Assembly (NCBI GenBank): GCA_038503035.1
Contig: JAVSML010020761.1
Location: 248,001 to 312,000 of the forward strand
Origin: Crocodylus rhombifer
Taxonomy: Eukaryota; Chordata; Crocodylia; Crocodylidae
Length of the DNA: 64,000 nt
Reading direction: 5' to 3'
Below the pieces are notes generated by a model. The model worked only from the letters and a program-made list of their open reading frames with translations, did not search any database and was not told the origin of the DNA. How positions within the stretch are numbered: the stretch's first letter is position 1; each line of letters opens with the position of its first letter. The translations under genes were made by a program, and so were the position numbers. Shown in pieces: positions 1-13,250 of this stretch.

Positions 1-2794
1 AACTAATAGCAATGTTTATAAGAAAGAAAGAGAGAGAGAAAGACACAAAACAACCCCTCGCTGCCCCTCCAAGAAACCCTAATTGAAGGTAAAATTCACT
101 AGAAAACATAAAAAACTGAAAGTTAGGAAATGTAGACTGCATCCTAACGACTCAGTGAGAGCAGAGCTCAGTATGTGATCCTGTAGTAATGTGCAGTGAG
201 AAATACGTATTTTACAAAAAATGACATAACCCCGCCTGTCAAGACTTTACGCTGTACTTACTGCTCCCACATACCCAAGCATCCCCGACATACCTCTCTG
301 TCATTTGCTGCATCTCCCTCCTGCCGCCCACTGTTCTCCCGCATATTCTTAACTTGGCATCCTCTGCTTTGAACGAGTATTTTTTAGAAGAAAATTCATA
401 CCGGACTAATTTAGAGCATCTTGTTTTGAAACGCGTGGAGGGCATAAAACTGCTAGACATGCAGTAATTAAGAGCACAAGTGATTTCATACTTAATAGTT
501 TTGCAAAATCTTTGAGATTAACATTAGAAACCCAAATTTACTGGCCTTATAAAACTCAAGCCCTTGACTTTGTTCTCCTCTTGGCACCTGGCAAGAGGCA
601 TATGTACTGCATAGCTCTCCTCTCACGGAAAAACAGAGTACATTCACCTTCCCATTCTTCACTTAGCCAGGTAGAAATGCTGTTGCCTTTGTTGCACTGA
701 TTCGTTCTATGAGATACTGAGCTTTATACTAATTTATTTAGATATCTATATTGACCAATTATAAAATGGAAAAATATTGGCCTGATTCCTCCAGGCCCAC
801 AATATCTTTATTCTTCAGCAAACACAAATCTTTGTTCAGTCAAAATGCTCAGCAGCATATCCTTAATATAATGAAAATGTGCTGTAGTCTGGTCCATTTC
901 CCAGAATCCTCATATTTAATCCAAAAACATGTATTCATCACTTCTCTGGTCTGTGCATTCCTGCTCCCTTGGATTAGCCTGCCTGACATCCGGTTTTGCA
1001 AAAGTGAGGAGAAACTCTGTGGTCCCCTGCAAAAGTAATGGGAGTTATTTTAACCACAGTAAAGAAAGAAATGGGGTGCTGCACGTACCAGGGAAAGCAA
1101 GGAAGGAAATTTATGGGGTGCATTGTCATAAAGAGAGTGAGGATTCAGAGGCCTTGTGTGGAGAAGAGTGCAATCCCTGCAATTTAGCCTCCCTGCTCCC
1201 ATGACAGACACGGCTGGCATGGACCTCTATAGGGCTGAAGGCTCCATGGCAGGCCCTCAGTACCCTCAATAGCTGCCCCCACCGCAGCGCCCTCTCCGTA
1301 GAGCCGGGAGCCTACTGTGCTCTTTCTCATTTGCTGTATGCCTGATGTGCAACTCAAAATACTGAAACAGCAGCACTGAGAAGCAAGACCACCACAGACA
1401 GAAAGATTTCATGCTTCTTCAGTCTTGTGACTGCAAAAGATTTAAATTTATGCACTGTTTTTTCCAGAGAGGTATTTCAGTCCTCACAAACAGTAACACT
1501 TTCCTTAATTCTTCACTGTCTGTGAAATCAGTGAGGTACAGGAGGAAGGGCTGCCACACCAGCTCCTCCAGACTAAAGTGGTGTCATATCAAATCCTGAT
1601 TAGACTAAAGCAAAGTAGCAGTTTCACCACCTCTTAGTCTAGGTAGCAAACATGCTAATGAACTTGAAAACACAAGCAACAGCTGTACTGACCCCACCAT
1701 ACAGCAACCAGTACTGGCAACATGTTCCTTTACAGGTGTCACTGGTCTGTAGAGTTAAACCACCGCTTCTCTCAAATCGAGAGGTCAGCGATAAAGAGAA
1801 CAGAGTGCAAACATCCAAATCTCAGTGGTTTAAGAAACTGAGGTGGTACATTAAACATTTAAAGACTCTGATGCTGGCAACTGTTTTGATTGAGAATTTA
1901 CTCTGTTATGTGAGATGAAAGTAAAACAAACACAACAAACAAACATCTGAAACTTTACAAAGGATTGTATGTCCTTTTGTTATCCTTGTGAATCTTCAAA
2001 AAATAACAACATGCTTCTTTTGAAAGCCAATGAAGAGGAAATTCATATAATATAACCTACAACAAGTTTCTGGTGTGGCTGAAAGCAGCTTGATGTGGCT
2101 GTACAATTGATAAGCTTTCCCAATGAATTCTTTTGATCGTGCTGTAACAAATGCCTATCATCTGAGAATTCCCTGGGATGTGGAGAAATAACCAGATGTT
2201 GTTCCTGTAATCTTGGTCCTGGATCATCTGTGCCTGTGCCTCCATAATTGTGGAAACACTCCAGCATGTAATTCTTTGCTTTACAGTTCCCTATATGTTA
2301 CTTCTCACCCCACTCCATTCATTTTTTAGCTTGATCTTCTCTGCTCTACTTCTGAGGTTTCGTGTTATCGCAGAATGCTCAGTTCTTAGACGTTGCACAG
2401 TTTATTTTTTATTTCCTGTTGGAAATAAAGCTACTTGCCGAGGTTTTAAGATTTTAATATCACACTCATCAATGTATATACCGGGATTCAAGGAGCTTAT
2501 GCAACATGGATTGTTTGGGTTTTACTTTCATCTCACGTAACAGAGTAAATTCTCAATCAAAGCAGCAGTGGCGGAACCTTTTCAGCATTATACCACCAAT
2601 CCTTCCATAACATTTTTTTGTTCATTTCTAAAGTTGACCTCCAATATTACTATTTACTTCGGTATACACCTGGTAAAACTTTAAGCAAAAAAACAGTCCA
2701 ATACGTTGCAGGGCCATCACACTTTCCTCCTCCTAACTGTTATCTTATCTTGTAATACAAGGCATCAGTGAGGTTGCGAAAAATGTCATCTTAG
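1..2794. other. Unique intronic sequence, nothing recognised
   Basis: A GA-rich simple repeat lies at about 22-45. Otherwise AT-rich unique-looking sequence with only short open frames and no conserved peptide. Confidence 0.6.
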
Positions 2795-2880
2795 AGCAAA
2801 CAGGATTGTTGGGCTGGAAGGGACCTCATGAAGTCATCCTGTCTAGCACTATCATCCTCGGTAAATGGCAATAGCAGGAT
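2795..2880 (-). mobile_element. CR1 3'-end scrap
   Basis: GGGCTGGAAGGGACCTCATG followed by AAGTCATC is the reverse complement of the conserved CR1 3' untranslated end (GGTCCCTTCCAGCCC). Fewer than 100 bp are recognisable. Confidence 0.55.
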
Positions 2881-3879
2881 AATGGAAAAGTGACCATCCA
2901 CCTGAGAAGCCCTGCAAGACATGGTCTTTGGGGCCTATTCTACAGAGTCATGGTGCGTACCTTCATTGTTTTCATGTCCTTTGTGTATATTTTATCCTCA
3001 CCAATAAAATGGAGCAGCAATGACTTAAAATCTCTTGATATTAATTTTTTCCTTATAGAAGAAAAACAGCTTACGCCTGTGTTGCCTCACAAGACACAAT
3101 ACCCTCACAAGGACCTCTAGATTTTGCCAACGTAAGAAAATCAGTATATCAATCAATCACTCAGTCAGTGACAGGACTTCAGAAAACAGTGAAAATGGCC
3201 CTCTATTTCAAGGGTGCCATGCACCCACCCTGTACAGCTCGGCCCCAGAGGCCAGCCAGGCATGGGCGCATGTGGAGACAGTGTCTTAGCTCAGAGCACT
3301 TCCCACAGGCCCAGGAAGGGCTCTCCCACCACCCTGCAGGAGTCCCATCTGCTGTTTTTTCCTTCTTTTATCAAAGGTGCATGATAAAAGCAAGCAAGTC
3401 GCCCCCTTTCCCAGTAGTCTGGCAGGGCAACAGCCACACCTTGTTTTGTTAGCACAGAGAGAGCTGTCCCACCAAACCTGTCCCAAGAAGTGCTGGCTGC
3501 TGTTCAGTCAGTGCAAAAAGTCAGCTGCTTCTTCCTAGAGCGCTGCAGTTCTGCACATCTCTTGCTTTGTGAGAGGAATGACAAGTTTGGTGAGCTTGTC
3601 ACCCTCAATCACACAAAGTAGCATGTTGATTCCTCTCGGCCCATTTGCAGGGAGAAGTACTGGTTGGCACAGGGGTGACCGATTTATCCAAAGGGGACAG
3701 CACAGCATCACTGTCTAGCCTGCAGACACAGCTTTGGTTTCTGCATCTGCCGCAGGAACGGATCCAGGATCTGGTAGGTAGGATCCCCTAAGAGGCCAGT
3801 CTGAGGGGAGAAGGAGCCCAGGAGTTGGCTGTGTTTTAAGGAGGCCCTTTTAAGGGTGCAGGAGCAAGCTATCCTGATG

Positions 3880-5405
3880 TGAGAGAAGAGTGGGCGGTGC
3901 CCAGGACACCAGGCTGGCTGACCAGCAATCTCTTCAATGAGCTGAAACCCAAAAAGGAATCATACAGAAAGTGAAAACTTGGTCACAGCACTAGGAGAGC
4001 GTGTAAGAGTATCATACCGGCTGCAGAGAGAAATTTAGGAAGGCCAAGGCATGAAGTGAGAGGCAGCTGGCACGGGCCATAAGGCAATAGGAAGGGATTC
4101 TACTTGGATGTAAAAAGTAAGAGGAAGACAACAGAAAGCTGAGCCCCCATGGACTGTAGAAGACAATCTAGCTACAGATTGTATAATTTGGATAATGCCA
4201 AAGTATTGAATGCCTTTTTTACCTCAGTCTTCACAAACAGGGTCAGCTACCAGATGATGGGAACAGTTGGCAGCAAAGACAGGGAAGGAGACAAACAGCC
4301 TAAAGTAGTGGAAGAACAGGTTAGGGATTACTTAGAGAAAAGAAACGCATTCAAGTCAGCAGTTCTCAAAAAGGATAGCCAATGTCTCTGAAAGACCTCT
4401 GTCAGTCCCTTCAGTACCCCAGAGTGCACTGCAGTCTAGGCTACTGAGGGAGGCACTCTAGGGGCTTCTATACGTGTACCCGACGTAGGCTCCGATGCAT
4501 CACGTTTCACATGCATTCAGCATCCTAGCGCTTCCAAGTGGCAGCAGGGATGCTTTATAATGCTTGTTGAATGAGCTCAGCTAACGTGCCCCTGCTGCCA
4601 TTTTTAAGCATGGGATGCAGAGTGTACAAGATGCTATGGGAGCTTGAATTAGAGTGGCTCTGGAGAGCTGCTTTAATTAAAATGCCCCTCCAACCCTACC
4701 CTGGAGCACATATAAAGATGCTCTAGGGTACAGAAGCAACTGGCTGAGGTAATTTCAGAGACATTGGCTATCCTTTCTGAGAACTTGTAGAATTTGGTGA
4801 GGTCTCAGATGATTGGAAAAGGGTAAATTTAGAAGGAGGATCTGGGGAATTATAGACCAGTCACAGAACAAGTCCTCAAGGAATTTACTGTGTAGAACCT
4901 AAAGGAGAACAAAGTGATCAGGAACAGCCAGCAGCATGTCATGCCCCACAACCTGATTTCCTTCTGTGATAAGGTGATAAGCTCAGTGGATGCAGTAAGA
5001 GCAGTGGATATGATATAATTTGATTTTAGCAAGGCTTTTGACACTGCCTCCCATGACATACTCATTAACAAGCTAAATAAATACAGTCGAGGTGAAAGCC
5101 CTGTAGGGTGGGGATACATAACTGGTTGGATCATTGTACTCAGTGAATAGTCATCAATGGCTCAATGTCTATCTGGGAGGAGATATAAAGTGTGGTTCCC
5201 CAGAGGTCTTTTCTGGGTCTGGTGTTGTTTAACATGTTTATTAATGAACTGGAAAGTGGGACTGAATGCACACTTAACTTATCTGCATAAGTTGTGTATG
5301 GCTAGGATCCAGAAAGACCTGGACAGACAGTAGAAATGTGTCTGAAATCAGAGTAAATTCAACAAGGAGATATGCAAAGTCCTGCATTGGGATAGAATAA
5401 CTGCA
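3880..5405 (+). mobile_element. Old CR1 LINE fragment (endonuclease/RT region), interrupted by a MITE
   Basis: Translated pieces match CR1 ORF2 in order. The endonuclease-RT linker is near 3905-4130 (a WLTSNLFNELK-like reading). NAKVLNAFFTSVFTNR lies at 4195-4242, and the RT motif around DFSKAFDTAS at 5020-5055 is followed by further RT up to about 5390 (FNKEICKVLHW). There are stops and frameshifts throughout, so it is dead. The element is split at 4456-4728 by a hAT-like insertion. It may belong to the same original copy as the CR1 3' end at 6630-7113, with about 1.2 kb of other DNA in between. Confidence 0.8.
4464..4720. mobile_element. hAT-like MITE with 8-bp target duplication
   Basis: A 257-bp insert sits inside the old CR1. 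The direct repeat CTCTAGGG occurs on both sides (4456-4463 and 4721-4728), the 8-bp target duplication expected for hAT transposons. The ends are imperfect inverted repeats (left GCTTCTATACGTG; right end reads CATCTTTATATGTG on the other strand). It is related to the element at 16049-16378: both contain a CCATTTTT-AGCA block in the middle. There is no coding capacity. It resembles the crocodilian MITE class described as Chompy, but I cannot confirm the family name. Confidence 0.65.
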
Positions 5406-6629
5406 TATAGGGATACACCAATAAAGGTTTTTTCAGCAATACCAACGGCCAATTATTAACCAGCCGTATCGATCGATGCTGATCCGATTCAACTGCAAAT
5501 ATGCAGCCCAGCAGTTTGAAATCTCTGGGGGAGAAAAGGGGTGAGGGAAAGGGAAAGGGCAAGGGCATGAGAGGGGAAGCAGACTGAGGCCCCCCACAGT
5601 GAGGAAGGGAATGGGGTTAGGGCAGGGACAGGCGCTGCCCAGCCAGGGTAGGGTGTGGGGTGGAGCCAAAGGCGGCTTGTTCAGGGGTGGCTCCTGCCAC
5701 TGTGCGCACCTCTGGGGGAGGCACGGGGGGACACACACCCCAGATTTGTGCACAGAGCAGGGGTGTACTGCCTCTGTGGGATGAGGCCACAGGCTGCGCT
5801 GTCCTGCTCCCGATGGGGAGGGCTGGGCCAGGGCTGTGCTCGGGGCAGGTGGCAGTGGCGCTGGGAGGGGGTGCTATGGGGTAGGCTCAGCCACCCCAAA
5901 ATTCACCACAGTCTGCCCATAGCCCTTCCTCTCAGCACTGCTGCCGCCTTCTCCTACACATCCCAAGCCCGGCCCTGGCCCCAGCCCCAGCCTGGGGTAT
6001 CACTGTCACCACCCAGGCACTGGTCTCTGGTAGGGCTCCGCATAGCTCAGGGCACAGAGACCCTGCAAACCTTGGGGGTGCTTTGCCACCAGTAATATTT
6101 CTGGGAGCTTCTTTCAGCCCAAAGCATTCAAAGATAGTATCAGGTAACTGAGGGAAAATAAAAAGATACACTTTACTGGCCCAGCAAAGGCATGGAAAGC
6201 CTCTTCTCTCGCTCTTACCACAGTGTAACACAGCAAGGCATGCTGTAACCTGACACCTTTACTGAGATCCAGGGAGGAAAGGGGGGTAGCACAAGGAAGT
6301 CAGAATACACTTTAAGCTAACATAAAGACGTGAATCTTTACAGAAATTGGATGCAATGATCCTTTTAAGAGATGACTGACTGGCCTACACACAATTCCTA
6401 ACTCCAGGCTAGTTTCCAGGGTTTTTTTTTACTTACAGTAAATCTCCATGCAGAAGAAGCATGGAGCCTTTGCTAGCTGCTTTCAAAACGCCTGCTAGAG
6501 GGAGAGAGTGCTCCTCCCACCCCCTAGGAATTTATCTGACCAGCCTGTACCAAGAAGAAAGCCAGGAAAGAGAGGGGTCACCTAGTTTGGCCCAAGGGAG
6601 GGGCAGAGAGAGGGGGATTTCTTCACAAG
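5406..6629. other. GC-rich unclassified stretch between two CR1 parts
   Basis: About 5520-6080 is strongly GC-rich with G-runs on the plus strand (GGGAAAGGGAAAGGGCAAGGG near 5546) and few CpGs. Open frames on both strands here are a product of base composition. I see no terminal inverted repeats, and its origin is unknown. Confidence 0.4.
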
Positions 6630-7113
6630 TGTCTCCTGCAAATCAAGGAAGATGTGGACAGATTGGAAAGAGTCCAGCAGAGAGCAACGAAAATGACTAG
6701 AGACCTGGGAACCATGACTTATGAGGACAGGCTAAAAGAACTAGGGGGTTTTGTCAGGGGAAGAAAAGACTGAGGTGGGAGGATTTGACAACAGTTTTCA
6801 AATACCTGAAAGGTGATTACAGAGAGGATGGAGACAGACTATTCTCTGTGGCTACAGGGGACAGGACTAGGAACAACGGCCTCAAGCTGCAAGGAGCAAT
6901 TTAGGCTGGCGATTAAGAAGAACTTTCTAACTACGAGGGTGGTCAAGCACTGGACCAGGCTACTTGGAGAAGTTGTGCAATCCCCATCCCTGCACGTTTT
7001 CAAGAGCAGACTGGACAGACACTTAGCTGGGATGATCCTGCCTGGATCAGGGGGTGAGATTAACTGACCCCCTGAGGTCCCTTCTAGCCCTGCTTTCCTA
7101 TGATACTATGATC
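6630..7113 (+). mobile_element. CR1 LINE 3' end
   Basis: It begins in the C-terminal RT tail (GAAAGAGTCCAGCAGAGAGC, the LERVQQRA motif), continues through the conserved LRKNF-like and FKSRLDRHLAGM region (about 6995-7035) and ends with GGTCCCTTCTAGCCCTGC and a TATGATACTATGAT tail. It is degraded and non-functional. Confidence 0.85.
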
Positions 7114-10100
7114 ACTAGTGGTACTCTTCATTCAGGCATGAGTCCTGCCACAATTAACTCACTATGCTTAAAACACAGGATAGCTGAAAGCGTGGAAATG
7201 AACTGCTACACAAGGAGATGGTAGTTTTTAAGACTATACGCAACTCTTAATACTTTCTTGTAATGGGTTATTTTGCCTGGCCAGAAACAGGACACAGAAA
7301 TAACTTAATGAACCCAGAGACTAATCAGCTGTGGAGTCATTTACATTTAGCACCTGCCAAACTAAGGTCTTCAAAGTCCTGGTGCCACTATAACGCGAAT
7401 AATAATCTGTCTTTACTTGCATACTACACATACCTTCCCTCAAAAATGTAGCCAACCAAAATTGGGGGAGAAGGGATGTTTTCAGCAAGAAAGTTGATTT
7501 CCATGCCAGGATGGAGGTACAGGGACTCTGCTGAGGCCGTCCTGCCTTCCCCAGTGCATGCAGGAGATGCAGACTCGGCATCTCTCACCCTCTCCTTGCA
7601 GTTCCAAAGTTCAAGCTTTAACTGTGCCCCAGCTATGGCTGCAGCTCCACATTCAGCCACAATAAGCCCATGCTATGGTAGCAAGGGCTCTGGGAATTTT
7701 TTTTCTTCATTCTGCCATCCTAAAACAAGGTGTGTGTCTTGTTTGTGGGGGTGTTGTCTGTGAGAAATATGGTAATAATAATCTTCATATTGGCTTTAGC
7801 CAGCATTGTGCAGTAGCACAATGCTCTTCATGCTGTTGTCTAATCCAATATTGGAAGTGCTGGATGGGATTGTATCATGGTCCTTGAGCACAATCCAAAA
7901 TTTTATTCCAATTACCACTTCTGTGCTCCAAGCAAAAATGAAGTATTGGAAGCTTAAGAAAACACACTTGAGCCGATGGCACAGATATGCTGTACTAGCA
8001 CAGAGAGAACTCACAAACAGTTTCACCATCTTCGTCATTCCCAAAAATGCCTTTTTCTTTTGGCAGATTAAGCTCTAGACTCCAGGTTCTTAGCATGGGC
8101 AAATTCGTCTTTAGAGGAATGCAGGGCTCCTCCATGAAAATCTATGGAAACCTATTTGGATTCTTGTTTGATCTGAATTATAATTTGAATGCCTACAGCA
8201 AAGCAAGCAGACTCCAGCTCCTGGACGGTAGCACTACAAAAGCAGCACATAGCAGTAACAGTACAACATTTTGTTAGTTTGTCAAAGGAATAACTCTAGG
8301 GAGTAGTGAGAAATTTGTGAAGGAAGCACATAGGCACTTTTTAATCACATACTTAAGTGCTTTGCTGAATCAGGGCCTAAGTGCTTTGCTGAATAGTAAT
8401 CCATTTAAGCAGGCGCTTAAAGTTAAATACGTATTTAAATACCTTGCTGAATCAGGGCCTTTTAAAGGCAGAAGATGGTTGTTTCAAGAAAGCATGAAGA
8501 GACTGAACAAGCTATTTCATGCTTGGTTCTGGCCATGGTGTTTGAAGGGTGTTTTGAGGGACTGTGCAACAGGGTGCAGGAGCATTCACTCACAGACAGC
8601 ATCTGGAGGCTTTTTGTCAACATCTGGCAAAGGACAAGCAATGCAATATTCTGCTGAAACCTTAAACAGTACACTCTGTTGTTTATTTCCCAAATGATTT
8701 CTGTTTAAACAGAATTTAAGGGGAAACAGTCAACTTGAAATCCTAGTCTATTTTAAAAATGAATCAGTTGTTTAAAGTAGCATGACTGCTAATTTTTGTG
8801 GTTTTACAATAATATTTTCCTATTTTTAAACATATTCTCTTCTCTGTTGCTGAGAGCAACTCAGGTAAACAAAAGCAAGAATGACTAGGGGGGTGGACTA
8901 GAGAGCTGTCAACACTCTTTCCAACCCTGTGAGTCTATCAGACTGCTGTCAAAATGACACATGCTTTCTGTCCTCTCCATGTAAAGTTATCTTAGCTGAT
9001 ACTCATAACAATGATAGGTACAAACATCAATCAAAAGAGTATGGTTTTTAAATTAATTGTGTCCCTTCCCATTTAAGTCAAGATCCAAATTTCCATCCTA
9101 AAGTGTCATGCTTAAATAAAAATGGGCTCACTGAGTTTTCCTGCTAACTTTAATGATACTTTCATCCCTGTCTAGGGTGCATTGTTGGGGCTGTTCTGGG
9201 TTTTTTAAAACAACTATAGCTTCTAGGAAGACACTGAGAACTATGGGATGTTACTTTCTGGAAGGAAAAAAGTCTGGCTAAAATTTTAATTTTTCAGAAC
9301 TATGAAAAGTTTTCGGTTTGGATTTGATGGTCTTTGTTGTTTCTAAAGGCAAGCTATTTTGCTTTCCATTTGCAAGCTACCACAGTGGCACCTATTATAA
9401 CAATACACCAATGTTACAATGAATAGTCTAAGATCCTTCAGTGAGTGAAAGAAAGCTGGAATGAACTGATGATCTCTGTGATATGGAGGAAGTAATACCT
9501 TAAATTACATTTTGTAAACGCATTGTTTTCAGTGCTCTGTTTCTGTGATCAATTGTGTGCGCCAAAGGGTAATGATTTCACCTTGTTTTTGACCACGATG
9601 ACTACACACAATTCCTGTTTGTAACTGAGACAGCGATTAAAGAAATGCAGATACAGCCATCATTTTCTGTTTACAATAGGACTGTCCAGCGGGACAGAAT
9701 GTTTGTTTTAATGTGATAGTATGAGTGAGGCTAGCCTAGCATATCCATTAACTCTACCACCCTACCATCTTCCTAACCCTATTCCTAAAAGCCTAATTAA
9801 TTTCCAGATGCTTTCTCTCTTTTGGAGACAATGATAACTAACAATACTAACACAGCACTGGTACTCTCTGCTGCAGCTGACAGAGACAAGATATGCTCCC
9901 AACCCAACAGCGCTTCCAGTCTAAAACAGGACAAAGCCCAGGTGGGATGGGAAGCAGGGAGGGAATGTTGTCTGGGGTGTCGAAACTGTGACGGGCCTTG
10001 CTCACGACCAATACGCTGGGCAGAACATGTCTTGGGATCTCTCCCAGCTGATGTCACTTCAGTAATTACTGTGCATTAAACACAAGGCTCTACAGGAGAT

Positions 10101-10131
10101 GAGTGTCGGGGGAGGAAAAGCGGCACGAGCC
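7114..10131. other. Mostly unique intron with small repeat scraps
   Basis: A short CR1 3' scrap lies at about 8885-8940 (GTGGACTAGA, then TTTCCAACCCTGTGAGTC). A degenerate triplicated block lies at 8353-8460 (listed separately). No gene is seen. Confidence 0.5.
8353..8460 (+). repeat. Threefold GCTGAATCAGGGCC-type repeat
   Basis: TGCTTTGCTGAATCAGGGCC occurs at about 8357-8377, a shortened copy at 8378-8394 and a third (CCTTGCTGAATCAGGGCCT) at 8442-8460. Between them, alternating TTAAGTGC/TTAAAG words are partly palindromic (TAAATACGTATTTA at 8425-8438). It looks like part of an old palindromic MITE. Confidence 0.5.
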
Positions 10132-10268
10132 GACAGAGCACTGGTGCAGGGCTCAGGAAGTCAGGATCTACTGGCTCTGCCCCTGGGCTGCAGGCAAGCC
10201 AGGGCACCTCCCTTCACTGCCCTGAACCTCAGCATCCCCATCTGTAAAGTGGGGAACATGGCACTTCC
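10132..10268 (+). mobile_element. MIR-type SINE
   Basis: It has the layout of the MIR core: GAGCACTGGTGCAG, a GGATCTACTGGCTCTGCC segment, then CCTGAACCTCAGCATCCCCA followed by TCTGTAAAGTGGGGAACATG. The CCTCAG...CATCTGTAAAATGGGG block is diagnostic of this tRNA-derived family. Old and truncated. Confidence 0.8.
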
Positions 10269-11284
10269 TGTGTTGGGCCTCTACGATCTCTAGAGAAAGG
10301 CCACTGCTCAAGAAGCAGGTGCTGTCTGTCTTCTGGCGGCTGGCCAGAGCTGATGCACATTTACTCAGCGAGGGAGGGGAAGCCTGCCGCAGAAGTCTGG
10401 CAGAATCCCCTCCCCTCTGGACTGCGCAGCGTTGTTGGTGGCCCCCATCTTCTCTGGCCCTTTCCCTAAGCTGCCAGAACCGTCAAGACTCTTTCACCCG
10501 CTGTGTGGGTGAAGTTCCCTGCTGTGGAAACTGTTTTTTCTCCTGTTTATTTTGTCGAAGGCTCACCGCATTCTTACTTTTTCCAGAAACAAAGACAGTA
10601 AAAAGAATGCTTAGATAACCAGCAATGGTTGCTACTCAAAACCCTAAACACAAGTGGGATCAATACCTCTTTGGTACGAATGCAAAGCAGAATCGGACAC
10701 TTCAGGGCAGCTGCTCAAAGAGAAACAGCTAGTCAGGAGATTTAAGAAGTACGAGAATCTGCCTGGACCTACCCAAGCAAGTGTTTAATCCCAGAACAGA
10801 ATAAGAATGCAACCGCTGGTAAATCGGGTCCTGTAGTGTCCTCTTTCCCCCCTTGGCAAGTATATGAGAGGAAGGAAATTAGAAGCACACACCCAGGGAT
10901 GTGGACTTTCTGGGCTTGGTTCTTAAGAGTATTTAGGCATTACACTCACTCAGCATTGAAGTCTCATGGGCCATAAGGTTGGGTGGCTTGCTTCTACGCC
11001 ACCCTGAGGTCTGTAGTGCATGCAGCCCTGGTCTGCAAGGTCCCATTTTCAAAGGTGACTTCAAAGGGCCCAGTGGTTTTTGGTAATGGTTTGGCTTCTA
11101 AATGCCCAAGGGCCAGATCTAGCAAAGGACCGGGCACTGGGTCTCTTGCAGTGGGATCCAGTACCCTGCAAGGTGCTCATAGTGCACTGTCCCGGGAAAG
11201 GCAGGTGCCTCAGGTTGGGGCCAAAATAGCCAGCTAGCTAGGGAGGAGCTGCTGGAAACCAGGCACCTTTCACTGGCTAAGATT

Positions 11285-11400
11285 CAGGAATAAGGCTGGG
11301 GGCAAGACTGGACCCCTGTCACCACTGCATGGCGAGTGCTCAAACCATTAAGCTATTGTGGAAAGGGGGCAGGGGGGGAACACCCTTATGCTCCAGCTGA
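11285..11400 (-). mobile_element. Possible tRNA-derived SINE head
   Basis: On the minus strand TAGCTTAATGGTTTGAGCAC resembles a pol III A box, and GGGGTCCAGTCTTGCC about 35 bases on resembles a degraded B box. There is no clear tail or target duplication, so this is tentative. Confidence 0.35.
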
Positions 11401-12059
11401 TGGAGCGGCAATTCACAGGAGCCTTGCACTGCCCGCGTGAATCCGGTGTGTGGTGAGAATGCCTGTTGGATCGAGCCCAGCGGGCGACTCCAGCAGAGAC
11501 ACACAAGACAGCTGCCAGGCTGCTCAGGCCTAGCCAAACTGAGGGCCTCTGGACATACGCCGAAACACAACTCTCAGGCAGTTGGGAAGCTTTAAGGACT
11601 GAAGCTGGGGTGCCGACAGAGTTCAGGTGCTACCAGAGTGCAGTGGCAGCTACTGGGAATTTCCTGGACTGCAACTTTATACTTAAGGTGCCTAAATCCA
11701 TGCCAGCCCTCAGCCCAGCCAGCTCTGGCAGTGTTTGTGCCCCTCTGTCACTCGCTCCTAGCTCACACAACATCTCTTCCTCTTCCAGGGCCCTCAAGAT
11801 TTCCCAGTGTTTTACTGTTCCCTGTGATGTCTCTCCTTTCAGCGCTGGCAAGAATAACCCACTCAATCATGGATGGGTCTCAGTAAGGTAGTTTTTTTCC
11901 CAAGTCGACTCAGTCATTGACAACTTAGCCACTTTGAAGGAGTGTAGTGGGGACTGGCTTGTCTTCACCGCTGTTTTGGTTCCTGGGTGTTTTCCCCTTT
12001 AACTCTGCAGCAAGTAACACTCATGACTGCACACACAGGTGTTGGAGGCAGCTGAATAA

Positions 12060-12800
12060 GAGAGGTAATTGATACAAGATGTAGGAAAGAGACAAGCTGT
12101 GAAGGTCACTGAAGGTGCAAACTAGGGTTTGAAGTAATGGAGAAAAAAGAGCCAGTGGAGGCATGCACAAAAAGGGGAGACTGGATCAAAGGATGAGCCG
12201 GGATAGCAATTTTTGCAGCAGCATTCTGGATGGATATGAATGAGACAGAAGGTGAGTTGTCAAGGCCAGAGAAGAGGATGTTGTAGTAACTGAGAAGCAA
12301 GATGAAGAGTCTTAATAATGCTGGTGGACAGGAAAAGCTGTATCCCAAAAATGTTCAATGGGAAAACACTGTGACACGTAGGCACAGTCTGTATGGGCAG
12401 ATCTAAAGAACAGGCTGAGTTGTGGAGGACACCCAGCTGATGAAGCCAATGGTGCTGTCCACAGCAATGAACACAGAGAATGAGGAGGACTTTCAGGAAA
12501 ACCATTCCCTTTTACAGGTCTGGAGTGCAGCAGCCAGCATCAGCACAGTGACTGCAGCAGGCTCTGTGTTTGCAAAGGCAAGGTGCACAGGTAGAAGAGA
12601 AGGCGCCAGCCCAAGAGTTGGAGGCAGAATGAGGGGCGTCCTCCAAACGACACACTGAAGGAGCAATCAGAGACAGACAGCACAAGAATCATGAATGGAA
12701 CAAGTCACAGAAATCAAGGGAAGGTGATTTCTTGAGGACAGAAGCCTGGTCAATGGCCCTGGGGGGCTGCTGGGAGGCTGAGGAGGATGGTTATCCTGTC
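12060..12800 (+). repeat. Possible ancient amniote interspersed repeat
   Basis: Segments such as GCAGCATTCTGGATGGAT (about 12220) and GCCTGGTCAATGGCCCTGG (about 12745) resemble, in the same order, a repeat seen widely in amniote genomes. The similarity is recalled and degraded, and I cannot name the family. No coding capacity. Confidence 0.3.
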
Positions 12801-13189
12801 CATGGCCCCCAGGGAGAGAGGGCAGCTATTTGTCTGTCCCTGCTAGTAATTTAGTGCCACCAGCCTGCATTAAATCTGGGCAAGCAACCCTTTCTCCATG
12901 GCACCAATGGTGCAAAGCTCATAATTCCCCACCCATCGTTATGCAGACAGGGACTGGACAGTTCTACGGGTGTGTGTTGTTATACCCAGCTTTCTGGTCA
13001 CTACAACAGGTTGAAAACTAAGGTAGTTTCTTGGGGGGAAGGGATAAAGATTCTTGGTGGTAACGCAGATGCTGAGGCCCAGTTGCAATAGTGTGCCTAG
13101 CTCTGCACACTGAAACAACTCAGAAATGCTCTGTGCTTAGTGGCAGATGTGAGGAAGCTTAGACTCACTTTTGGTAAAGCAGACATGAA

Positions 13190-13250
13190 AGAGGCAGGAC
13201 CCTCCAGGACTATGACGGTCCCTTCCAATACTATTCAGTCCAGCAAGGGC
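13190..13250 (+). mobile_element. Possible CR1 3'-end scrap
   Basis: ACTATGACGGTCCCTTCCAA resembles the end of CR1 just before its tail. It is very short. Confidence 0.35.

Noticed and set aside
5600..5900. CpG-island promoter
   Set aside because: GC-rich, but CpG pairs are few and no transcription start or first exon is apparent.
5433..6231. Several overlapping frames of 70-146 codons
   Set aside because: All arise from the G-rich tract at 5520-6080. Frames are open on both strands and proline/glycine-rich, as expected from composition.
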